A stretch of DNA of 64,000 bases from Mansonella perstans. Lineage: Eukaryota > Nematoda > Chromadorea > Rhabditida > Onchocercidae. Below are positions 26,187 to 38,629 of the stretch, one piece after another. The translations under genes were made by a program, and so were the position numbers. The notes beneath the pieces were generated by a model, which made no database searches, had not been told where the DNA came from, and saw only the letters and a list, made by a program, of their open reading frames with translations. The stretch covers positions 124,001 through 188,000 of the forward strand of contig JBAMDO010000028.1 in assembly GCA_037074765.1 (NCBI GenBank). The letters run 5' to 3'. The first letter of the stretch is position 1, and the number at the start of each line of letters is the position of its first letter.

Positions 26187-28393
26187 TTTGCATATATTAA
26201 ACAACCATAAAGTACTCCTAATTCCTTTTTTCAAGGTAGGTTTTTTCCAAAGTAATACGAAATTATACCTGGTACCTCAATTTTCATTATGCCATTCATT
26301 GAAGTCAAGAGATCGCTAATTGCTATTGCAGAATTAATAATGTTAGTAATAAGATGGGTCGAATCAAACAAGTGTCAGAAATTAATTAATTCATAAAAAA
26401 CGAAATCTCAAAATTGATGATAAAAAATAAAATTTCCGGATCATGTCGAGAAAAAGATTAAATTTACGCAAAGCTTTTGGTTCGAATTAAAAATAAACTT
26501 TTGGCACAACAAAGACGAGATTATTGATTGCATTAGGGAGAGCGATACATGTTTTATGGAAATCAGGATTCGAATGCTAATTTTTTCTTGTAAAATTTGC
26601 AATTTCCTACGTGCTTTCGACAAAACTTTTATCAAAGATTCTAACTTTCATTCTGCAAATGTTATTTTATTCACTATAAAAATGCAACAAACTGTTGCTC
26701 GTCTTTTTTCATTTAAATTCAACGACGCCTACTTCAATCATTTGATTAATAGTTACATAATTCAAAGTGACGAGTTATATATTTCACGTTTGAATAGCTG
26801 GATAAATCAATTAAACCAGAATTAGACAACGGTCTAATTTATCAGAAAAAATGCTGCAAACAATCCAAATTGTAAATTTTTTCGAAATTTTTACATCTCT
26901 GTTAGAAATGTTTTTGAAAAAGAAACTAAGAAAGTGCAGAAGAATTAACTTTTTTGGGACTAAGAAATGAATGAATTAGGATGTCACCGACCAAATAGTG
27001 CTTAGATTCAACAAAACGAATTTCCCCCTAATATATTCATAATGTCTTTTCAATCCAACAAACGCAGTGCTTGCACATTAAGAGGGATTTATTGGAATGC
27101 TTCAGTGAATACTTTTCTGCAACGAATTTTTCAATAGCCGATAACTTTAGTATCATTCCCACAATCGGCATGACCAGATTTATTTGAAATACTGTCTTCA
27201 GGCCCGAATCGTATAGAAGCAAAATTATATAGCTGAATCTATAAGCACTGTATATAGCAGGATCATAGTGCATTCCAGCCAAGATTTCCACATCAGCAGC
27301 TAAGTTATTTTACGAAAATTAAAGCCGAATCCAATCTATTCTTTGGCACCAGAAAAGCAGCACATTTCTTTGCTGAACAGTTAGACGGTCCGTCCAGTTG
27401 AAAACGATTAAAATTACGCTTCATTTTTGTAGGATCCAATCAGCAGCAATAAGATGCGTATCAATAAAATTTCACGTTAACAACATTTACTTGATATTTT
27501 TATGTCAACAAAATTTAATGCTATCTAATAATACTTCGTATTTGAAGTGCCAAAATACCTTAAATAAACTGCACAGTCGACTACCAAAGATATGTGTATT
27601 TCGGCAGCTTGTTTGTATTCGAATCTTCAACAAGGACATTATATTTGCACAAATCTTAAACTGATGTGTAAATTTGGAAATGACTTGTTAAGCAAACAAT
27701 CCTGATCCCAAACGGAAATAATTTTTCTTAAGATAAACAAAAAAGAGATGAAAAATGGATTTAAAGCAGTTTCCTCATTTTTACCAATCTCATTTCAAAA
27801 ATTTAGCAGAAATTCTTTTACAGAAAATGAAATGATCTAATACCAAATTTGCTAAAACATTATCAAACTCACACTAAGATTTATTATATCTATATTTCTG
27901 AGACATACTGTTAATAAAAAGAAAACGAAAAGCAACCTAAAATAGATGAAAACTATGCTTTTATAACATTTTCTGAAATTTCATAATCCGTCACTTTTAC
28001 TGATATAATGAATTTAAAAAGATAAAAATTGTTATTGAATTAATGCAAACGGTTAATTGACTTCCTCTTTTAGTTTTACCTTGATGAAAGGCAAGAAAGG
28101 CAATTATGCTTTTGGTAATGAAAATGTTGCGGTTACACTAACTAATTTCCTGACTCTGCAACATTTCTACACCTCCATGAATTCGGCTTCTGTTTCAAGT
28201 GAGCAAAACGCAACATGAGAAAAAAGCTGAAAGCAAATTGACTGCGAAGAAACAAAGAAGAATAATTAATTTTCACTTGCCCGAAGTCAAAAATCATTGC
28301 CGAAACAAAAAATATCATCGATATTAATCATATTCATAAATAACTGCAAAATGTCAACATAAACATTCCAAAAAAATTTATTAGTAGCGAAAA

Positions 28394-28440
28394 ATGTCAC
28401 AATAATTAGTGACTCGAAACATGTCACAATAATTAGTGAC
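28394..28440. repeat. Two 20-bp repeats, each carrying a GTCAC...GTGAC dyad
   Basis: Identical 20-bp units occupy 28394-28413 and 28421-28440, spaced 27 bp start to start. Each contains GTCACAATAATTAGTGAC, an inverted repeat with 5-bp GTCAC/GTGAC arms. Such a doubled dyad could be a protein binding site, which is inference only. Confidence 0.8.
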
Positions 28441-28525
28441 CGTCTTTCACCACTTGATAAATGACCAAGTGAGCATTTCGGAATTTGATGACAATCATCA
28501 ATCGTAAGTACAATTATTAGCGTGG

Positions 28526-28611
28526 TTATTAAAATGGAAAATAATGAAGAAATTATTAAAATGGATTATTAAAATGAAAAATACAATTATTAAAATGGAA
28601 AATAATGAAGA
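28526..28611. repeat. Short interspersed direct repeat, TTATTAAAATGG unit
   Basis: Identical 25-bp copies lie at 28526-28550 and 28587-28611. Two partial copies of the ATTATTAAAATG core sit between them. This is a local tandem expansion about 100 bp from the GTCAC dyad repeats. Confidence 0.75.
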
Positions 28612-31600
28612 CAGGGGAGGAAGAAAGAACGCAAAACTTTTGCATATTTTATTGCGCATTTCTTCAATTTTAGTTAAATTTTTCCTTCCATTTCATTTCA
28701 TTTTAATCTGAACAAATCGATTTAGTAATATGAGCAAATAGTGAATGAGATTGAATCTCGAAAGAAACGGCAATTGCAAAATTGTGTCGAGTAAGCTGAG
28801 CAGAGTATAAATTGAATTATCTCATTAAAGCCTTGTGTGGCTTGATCCAATGAATTTGTGTTCACTAGTTCATCCTGATTCATAAGAAAATTATGAATGC
28901 ATAACAACTGAATCAGTTTATTTAGAAGCAATTACACAAATTTTTGGTGAGTAAGAGAGAAATATTCGATATTTATTAACTGGAATTCAATTCAAATGCA
29001 ATGCAAATAGTGTGAATAGCGTGCAGTAAGTGTCGGTTATCGTCGACTTTAATTAGTTGAAAAGGAAGTAGCATCATGTCAGTTTTCAATTTTTCGCTTC
29101 CTCGCTTTCTCTTGTCTCTCTTTGAAATTAATTGGAACGAGCGATAATTTAGGTTACAAAAAAATTATTTCTGATGAAAATGTATGTTCTGAAATTTTAG
29201 ATTTTAAATTCATTTTATCTATTCAAATAAATTTTTAAGAATGTAAATTCCAAAAAACAATCTGTGAAAAATTGCTAACTGCAAAAAATATTCAAAAAAT
29301 AGTACAAAGAGAATGATTATTGTTTAGTAATGAATGATGAATATTTATGAATAATAAATATCCATCATGAAAAGGTGTTAATATATGATGTGGCCAATGA
29401 TTTGTGAATGAGAGCCAAGAGGGACTACTACGAATGTAAGAAACCTTTAACCTTTCATGCAATTGATTGTCGGATATCCCAAAAGTTCGGTTAATTTAAA
29501 CAATCGCTTAGAGTTTCGAATTCCATTAATGCTAACTACATCAGTAAGGAAAAACTTTTTAACTGTTGTGATGATGTTACTTTATCGAAGTTTGTGAATG
29601 ACAAAATTGGTGCTGCTAAAGCACATTAATATTATCTATTGAAATTGACCCTTGAGATCAATGGGTCAATAAGGCCGCATTTCCATTTGAGCAGACAGAA
29701 GACAGCTTAGGCCGATCAACAATTTGCATGCAGTTAATGAGTACAACTAAGCGCTTTGAGTGATATCCTCCAATAATTGGATCCTTCCTGTTCCTATCGT
29801 TAAATGAGATCTGCGACTGACCGAATGAACAAATGGATCAAAAGTGACACAAATAATTATAACGATAATTAATTCTCACTTTTGTTATGCGTACGTGAAG
29901 TGTATGATACGTTGACATGATAGGTGATACGTGATACGCTAAGTAACATTTACTCATTCTTCTTGTTCATTTATCAAATTAGAAGAATAAAATCATCAAG
30001 AATAAGCTTTTGAATATAATTTGATAGTTATTGCAAGCTGTTATATTTAATTGCTATAACCTCTGCCCTCATCAACTTATTGGTGTAGTGTAAAGGAAAT
30101 ACTCTCTTCGTCTTTTCTTTCTGCATCTACTCCAAGCATTATAATCAGTGTATGCTTCACAAAATTTTCTTTTTCTTGCAAAAATATCAGAAAGAAGGCG
30201 AATAACACACTTGCATTGAGATAAATAATATCAATGCTAATAATGATATGATGATAATGATAGCAGAGATAACAATATGATAATAAATAATTATGATGAT
30301 AACGATAAGAATGATGTAATAATAATAATAACAATACGTTTGAAATATTCTTTACTTTTCATCCAAAAAAAAAATTAATAGCAATGCTTATTCACCAAAT
30401 CTCTTTAAATATTAAAGGTTATTTTTGAAATAATTATGATTAACGACTATTTATCTTGATCATATGTAGTAAGATTCAATGTATGCGATAAAGTACAAAT
30501 CAAAAATTTTGTTTGAAAGTTTAAATTCTTTGTTATAACGCAAAATAATTTGTGTAAAACTCGAGTAAAGTTCAAATGAAGTTTTGTTCGACTGAGTTTT
30601 TGCTTTCAATCATTAAACTTCGTCTGAAATACATTTCATAAATGCATTTAGATTATTTCCAAAAAGTCGTGGAAGTAAACATGATGGATTTTCAAAATTT
30701 CAGTTCAAATAGCAATTCCCTACAGAGTATCAAATATATCCTTAAAGTTCTTTTGCGCCAGCATTTATCTATCAGTAATATCTCGTCATCTACGAGAAAT
30801 TGCTCGTATCTTCTGACTTAAAAAAGAAAATTTACATTAGCAATAGCGATCATTTATTTAAAAAAAATTAAATTTCTCAATAAGTACAGCCTACAAAATT
30901 TAAATGTTCTTCTGTATTAAGGTATTTTTATCAGAAATTTCGAACTAAATGAATTCGATTATTATATGGGACAAAATAAAGGAAATACTTTTCTAGAGAA
31001 ATTGGACAAATCAACTGTGACATCATATTAATTTAAAGGAAAGATTCAATTTGTTTTGATAAATCAGTGATAAAGAATAAGAATTAAAAACAGTTGAATT
31101 CGCAGAAATGCGACATTTTTCCGCTAAAACTGCAAAATTACAAACTTTTAAGGCTGCTAAAAGAATAAAATTTATTGCAGCTTAAGTGCTAGCATTATTA
31201 CAGCGCCAAATAGTAGCGTGTAGTACCAGAAATGTTAATATCTGTTGACATTATTGATGACTGCTTCAGGGGCTTTCAAATGCTATCTATTTGTCCTTTC
31301 ATTCATCGAGCATTAATTACAGTAGTAAGAATGGCTGACAGACTTCTCAACAAAATTTAATGAGGAATCGGAGACAGCATTATTATTATTATTATTAAAT
31401 GCATCCTATAACTTTTTCTAATGAAATTTGGGTGAAGTTATATCATCTGTTTACAACAATTCGGTATATACCAAAAGTTGATTTATCAGTAAGATAAAAA
31501 AGTTGTCACGCTATTTTTGTATATCAAACAGTAAAAACTTAAATTGTAACATCATGGATATTTTATCTTACCGTTATAAATAACTAAAATTTTCCAAATT

Positions 31601-34600
31601 TTTTTTTTACAGTCAATTCCAAATGCAATAATTTTATACAGTAGCAATTTTAAGTAAGTAGAAGCAGTAAATGAATAGAATAAAAAAAAATACAAAGAAT
31701 GAAGAAAAAATAAGTTAGGGGGAAATAGAACGATTGTTGTAAGCTTTTAATTGAATCTTTGTATTTTTTTATTTAATTTATAAAAATTTTTACAATAGAT
31801 TTTGTTCGGTTCCATTTTTTCCATTGTTTTTCAAATTGAAAAAGTTTAAATTTTGAAAACGTTTGATAAAGGAAAAAAGAAAAACTGGAACGGCTCAAAT
31901 TTGTTTGGAATCGCTGAGTGGAACGATAAAACGAAACATTCACATTTGCCATACACTTAAAAGGACATACGGATATTATTAGGAGAAGATGAGCAAATAT
32001 TTGAATATGTTGGATAAGTACCCGAAAGAATACTTCACAAGCTTATATTACATACTTCCTTTCTACCCGTGCTTTCAGCAACGTCATTGACACAATTCAT
32101 TTTCACTGACATTCACATTTGAGAAGCTAGTCTTACTAAATTTATTAACAGCTTACAAATCAGTTGATGAATTATTAGTGAAGAATTGCAATTTATGATA
32201 ATGCAAAGCAGAAGATTGGGAAGTTTAAAATATTCCCAAAAAGATGCGAAAATTTTTTGCAGAAAAAAGATCTGAAAGTTTCAGAAAGAATTATAAGCAA
32301 AAACAAATATATTTTGTCTTATTCAACTATTTGAAAAAAAAAGAAGAGCTTTCAAGATAATGCCGAATTATATAGAAAATGTGAAGATATTCATGTTTCT
32401 TAGTGAAATTATCAGTGCTATAATCTTATCCAAAAAAATCCTCCCATACCTTGATATCATTTGCTTATCAAAAAAATGTAATGGGTAGAGACAGTATTAA
32501 ATGATACTGAAAAGAAAAAAGATGATAAAGTTGGACTGTCAAAATCAATTAATGAATAAGCTCATAAATTAATGATGAGCTCATTGCATTGATAGGATTA
32601 ATTGGATAATCAATCTAGGCTGCCCAACAAAATTGATTTAACGATTAATCTTCACTATTTTAAAGGCGAAAAGGACAAGAAGTGATATGATTTATGGTGA
32701 TGACCGGTTTACTCGGAAGACATAAATTCATGAGAACGATGTATACATGCAGCAACAAAATGTGTACATATGCCGAAGAAACTAACCGATGGAGAAATCG
32801 AAAGGTGACGAGACAGGTGAAGTACATATGTGTTCTACGCTGACTAAATAAATGGTTTGTGACAACAATCTGTGGAAGGCATCTCTCTAGTAATGTACTG
32901 ATGATGTTAGAAGGTAAAGGACTTTCCGCTTTCTTCAGAAAGTAATAATAAAGGGGGCGCTGAAAGCAAGCTTCTTGCTAGCAGTGGAAAGAGGATGCGA
33001 AGAGATCGAAGAAAAGTTGTCAGCGAAACCCGTCAGTAGAACTGACATTTGCGACTCATTTAGCACTCAATCATATTTTCAACGCAACCAATGATACCCA
33101 ACTTCCAACTTCCTCAGACTTTTGTTGCACCTTCTCTTCTTAAATTACCGACTTTGAAACTTGTCATTTGTTGTTATTATCATTATCATTATCACCATAA
33201 CACAATTTTAATCATTGTCGGCCAATCAACTCAAAGCACCAGGACAAGTGCATAAAAAAGAGATGAAAAAGAATGCATCTTTACAAAAAGCAGTTTTCTT
33301 GCTTGCCTCTTTGTTGTTTCATATTTATTCAATGAATAAAGTATAAGCGCGGAATTATTTGTAAAAAGGATGACGGATTGCTATGAGTTTTCTAATAAAA
33401 CAATGTGATAGAAGAAGTAATGAAGTAAAATAAATGATCTTTCAGTTTTTCAACTTAAGAATGCTCTTTGAGCAGATCTTCTGGATTCATCTTTCATCCT
33501 TTTTCATTTATCATGTGAGAAATATTATTATTGAATATTTTTATTTAAAGATTTCAAAAAACAAAATAGGAATATTAGCTAGTTTCGAATTAAAAACTAT
33601 TTTCATTTCAATTGCAATTCCATTCATACATTTAGATCATAAAGTCTCAAGTCCAGCATTGTTTAAAGCGAACGGAAATTGGCTTAAAGTCTGACAAATA
33701 GAGAAAAGCAATGGGGAATGAATAAATTATGAAGTATGCTTCCAGAAAATAGAAATGAGTTTGTTCAGCAGGAAAGCATTCAATTTAGAGGACTTTTTCA
33801 TTTATTACTTCAAGCAAAAATAATTGATCACTTTTGTCCATTCTTCATCCTTGCTTTCCAGTATATTAACTAATCATTAGCTTTATTAGAAGTGACAAAT
33901 TTCCTGCAGAATTCTAAACTATCCTTCAGTTTTGAAGTGCTATTTAAAAACAGTGAAAATTAACAAAATACTCAAGTATAGTTTGAAGTAACAGTTCCGA
34001 AGCTTTGCAAAATTGAAGATTGCAAGACATGCTCTTCCACAAGCATCTGATCTTCTTAGATGAAGTATTATTCCGGACAACAGGTTAAACAGGAATCTCG
34101 AAGCAGATTTTCTTAATAATACTGAAAGGTGATGCTTTAACGAATTCTGAAATTGAGTGAAGAGAAAAAACAGATTGGAGTAATAGTCGGAGAATGAGAG
34201 GACCAGAGTATGGAGTAGTAGGATAATAATACTGGTAAGCTGTACAAATAGAAACCGATCAATGATATTTGAATATGAACATCATTTTTGAATTTCAAAC
34301 CATCTCTGCAACAAAATTATTTTAGTTTTTAGAGGAGTGATAATTGGAAAAAGTGTTTTTATTAATGATAATTTAAAATAAATTAACATTATCATATAAA
34401 AATTAAATCGAAAAAGTTCCCGGAGATTATAATCAAATACTCAAAATGTACCAAATTTTATTCTCAATTTAGCTTCTATTTTCCTGAAGTCATCATTTCA
34501 TATAGAATTTTTTTTATTTCAGTGCAATAATAGATTAAAAACAAAAGGAATTATATGAAACGACATAATTGTTCAGTTCTTCATTTTCAACTTTTATTTT

Positions 34601-36306
34601 TCTTTTTGATGTTCACTGTTTGAATTGCAATTAAAGGACTGCTCCAATCTAACTTGAGTCTGGTATAAGGGCTAACACTTAAAATTGAATGGCACTTTTA
34701 TCAACGAACCAGTGATGAGGCAGTTAAACTACCATGAAAATAGTCAGTAAATGTCCCCCTGAGAAATTTCCGAAAATTTCAATCGTTTTCTACAGCAGAT
34801 AGAAGATTTTATATTTTAAATTATAAATTTCGGTATGTAGTGATACAAAGAAGAAAACGAAAAGGATAGAAAGAGAGAGAGAGAGGTAGAAATGAGAGTC
34901 GGAAATTATTGAAAAAACGATGTTATATTTCATCAGTTGTTAGTTTGTGAAAGGAATTTATTTTTTTTTTAAATGAATGACAACTTAGTTGAGAAGTTCA
35001 TTGTAAATTTATAAAAAAGCATTATAAGTCTGATATGGAATGAGGATAGAATGGAGAAGTAATTATAATTCGATCGTTTCAAACACATTCTTTAACTGAA
35101 TAAAATTATCGTCATTGAGTAAAAAAGAGATGAAATAATTAGAAATGTAATTAATGATCGCCCACTTTGCAATTACACTGAAAAATATGAAAAGTTGGAA
35201 GTTATTATGGTAATCTCAGCGACTTAAAAGTTTGGTTTTACGACCTAATCAAAAACGTTCTTCTTTCACAATTTATCTAAAAAAGAACTCTGTATGGTGG
35301 CTGTGGTAATGAAATAAAATAAGGGAAGAATTCTGCTGAAAAGCCTAAAATGTCCTAGAAATTCTTGAATTGTGAATCGAACTGATTATTGCGTGCAGAC
35401 AAATAAATTAGCTGTCATTTGCAGACAGGTGGGAAATAATGAAGTTTTATTGCTCCATAAAACAACACTTGTTTCTCTGGCGCAATTTTCTAAATTTTCA
35501 TAAAAACGACTATCAGTCTCAAAATTAATATTTAAGGAAACTTCGGTTAAAAATTTTATTTTTTGAAATCTACAGCATGACAGACAGTAATCAGAATCAA
35601 TGCAGTCTCCATAATCAGTGCAATTTCCATAACTTTAACATTTACTAAGTTTCAGTTTAAAATTTTCGCTTACAATTTCTTTTCAGGCTTGCAGAAAACA
35701 AAATTTATCTCTTTCCTTTTTCAAAAAAATTAAAATGAAATGTATACCTATAGAAATGTCCTTTTCATAGCAAATAAGGGCAACAGCAGTAGTAATGACA
35801 ATAACTAATAGTAATAATTATCGGATTAAAACTGAAAGCTAATGATAATTATTGAATGATAAGCATGGTGGATGATAATTACCAAGTGAAAGACAACAAA
35901 TGATGATCACTGTATAAATGTGTATGCATTTTCCAAGTTAATTTTACAGCAATTTTTTTGTATTGATGAACAAAGTCTCTAGATAATTTAATTCAGATTG
36001 ATTAATGCTGGATTATAATTCTTGTTCTATGTAAAGTCAAAATCTTAATGATGAAATACACAATGTAAACAACTGAAAAGCTTTTTGGGAATTCATGTAA
36101 TTAACCAGTCACAAGTAAAACGAGATTTAATTCATCACTAAAAATCTTACCAACGGCAAATACGATCCACTTATTGATTTCTTGAAATTCATTTAACTGT
36201 GGATTTAATTGAACAAAAAAATTTTTTTTTTTCAAAATTGGGATTGATTCTTCAATTTATTAATTGAAAATTTAAAGCTTAAAATTGATTGACAAGTTCT
36301 GGAAAA

Positions 36307-36552
36307 ATGCCGTCTAGTTCCTCCACCTTGGATGACTTACTGCTAGTAAATGATTTCTCATCGAAATATCGATGTAAAAATGGCTGTGCCAATGTACTTG
36401 ATGGTACTAGGTATTTCGATGAGAATGAAGAAGAAATCCTATCATTCAGTTAATTTTTTAACTCTACAGAGGTCATTAAAGAAGCCATGAAATACTTCTA
36501 CAAAAAATTCAAAAGAAAAAAATTTGCGGTGAAATTACCGAAATTTCATTGA
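36307..36552 (+). pseudogene. Small ORF interrupted by one in-frame stop, unknown protein
   Basis: From an ATG at 36307 one frame stays open for 48 codons to TAA at 36451-36453, then continues open in the same frame to TGA at 36550-36552. The first part has RCKNGCANVLDGTRYFDENE. The second has EVIKEAMKYFYKKFKRKK and is very basic. Codon choice is less AT-biased than the flanks. The 21 bases at 36449-36469 begin with GT and end with CTACAG, and removing them deletes the stop in phase. An intron of 21 nt would be far below known nematode sizes, so a nonsense-mutated pseudogene is the simpler reading. The coding stretch also forms a hairpin: 14-bp arms at 36355-36368 and 36412-36425. I do not recognise the protein. 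Confidence 0.35.
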
Positions 36553-38595
36553 GCAATTAATGTTTCGGCAATTAATTTCAAATGAAGCGATGAATGAAAG
36601 TTGTTAAAGAAACAATTCATTTGATGTTGGTCATAGGGCAACAATGATTGATGTATTGTTGCAATTGATGTAGAGAAAGGAAATAGAAGAAAACTTCCAA
36701 TTTCCATTCTCGGAAAGATTTTAATTCTTGACTTTTTTCAAAAAATTGAACAAATGAATAATTCACATTTTAAATTTAACAAAAAAAAATATTTAAAACA
36801 TTCAAGTCATTTGAAAGACAAAGTAAATTATTTGATTCCATTAATGAAAAAGTAAAGTTAATTCAAAATTTAGAAAAGTTGTTTTTCAAAAAATTTGGTT
36901 GATTTTGAAGACAACACCTGGTTGTGATATGCACTACTTCACTAGATACACATATTAACAAAGTGTCAAATTTCGAAATTGCAGGCGCCTAACAGTACGT
37001 CAGAAAAGAAAAAAATTGCAATGCTCCAGTTGAGTAGCAACTGTAGAGCAGTAGTTTTAAAATGAAGGAAGATAATCTGTCAGTTTGAGACGTCTGATTG
37101 TCCATCAGCGCAGTATGGATAATGTTCAGTGCACACGCATCACCCATTGCTCGTTTTGATTGTCAGTTAGCATTTTTGAGCTGTCGCAATTTTTTTTTAA
37201 ATTTTTCTGTATGAAAAGTTTAATTGACAAGAATACTGAAGGATGGTATGAAAAGAGAAGAGTGAATGAATAGATTAGAAGGGAATATTGTCAAAATCTC
37301 ATCTGTAAAGATCTGCAAGTGAATTTTAAATTTTAAGACTGCAATAACACCAGACAGTATGTTTTTCAACAGGTAGATAAATAGATTTCAAATACGTTTC
37401 TTAACAAATAAAAATGGATGGAATGCATAATAAATTGCATAAGGTTTATATTTCATTTTATTGAATAATTAACATTTATGAAGTACTTTAGTCAATTTCA
37501 AATGTTGCAATAAAATTATCAAATAATTTCGCTATTCTGAAAATTTCCTGCTTCTAGGAACGATAAAAGATGACAGAAAAATACCGAAATCGGATTGATT
37601 CTAGCACTCCCGATGGTCATGTTTTGTAACCTAGATCATTCTTTTTACAAAGGACCTTCTTAGCATTTAGTCTACTCAAATAAAAAAATTTATTCGTTGG
37701 AAATTCAATTATATCCGACTATGCAATTGAATAGCGTCACACTTTTCGTCAAAAGCTGGAATAAATAAATGACAGCTTGTTACAGGAATTTCTCGATCGA
37801 GAAATATATGCAAAACAAAAGTATGTGAAGTTTTTTTGAGGTAAGATGAAGCTAGTTAAGGAAATATGACGAAAAGAAGAAAGCTAATTAAAAAAATGAA
37901 AATATGAAAACTAGCAATAATAGAATTCAATTTGTTACAGCTTTTTTCCTGCAGATTCTTACAAATCGAAATTACGTTTTTAATGACAAAGGAACAACAA
38001 ATAGCCCAGTATTGCCTTGCAGCTATTTTTCTCCAGCCTTTGCACAAAGTGATAATTGAAAATTAGCCTTCATCGGAAGCCAGAATAAATGCGCTAAAGT
38101 GCTAGCACTTTCATTAATAGCAAAATATTACGAACAATTAAAAAAATTTTTAACTGAAATTTTTTGTTTCAACATTTGAATCTAGTCCAATATAAAAATT
38201 TTACGAATTTTGAAATTATAAAAAATATTGTTCCAGTAAGCGCGGTGCTTGCCGCCAGACAATGTGATCAAGCAGGTTATTGAGAATGTCCATTCGGTAT
38301 TCTTTGCTCACTACTTCCAGACAATATAAATAAGACAAGAAACAGATATTTCAATATTTCAAGTATTTCGTAGAGATAAACATTTGCATCATATGTCTAA
38401 ATACCTGCAAAGTTTCGATTATACGACGTAAATGATCAAGAAGTTATTTGGTTGGAGAGCGAAATTTCAAAGTTAAGGTATAACTTGAAATATGATTGCG
38501 ATTCTCACTTGTGAAAGTATTAATTTCACAAACCTTAATGAGCTACAACACAGCATAAAATTTTCTGTGAATTACTTTTTATAAACATATTTTGA

Positions 38596-38629
38596 TATTT
38601 TTGATATCAGAAAACTGATATCAAAAATA
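38596..38629. repeat. Perfect hairpin, 15-bp arms with 4-nt loop
   Basis: TATTTTTGATATCAG, loop AAAA, then CTGATATCAAAAATA. All 15 pairs match. On transcription it would form a stable stem-loop. It has no run of T after it that would suggest a terminator, and the stem is too short for a typical miRNA precursor. Confidence 0.75.

Noticed and set aside
27037..27291. Minus-strand 84-codon frame resembling a membrane receptor fragment
   Set aside because: No helix pattern of a receptor, no flanking splice partner and no ATG in a good context.
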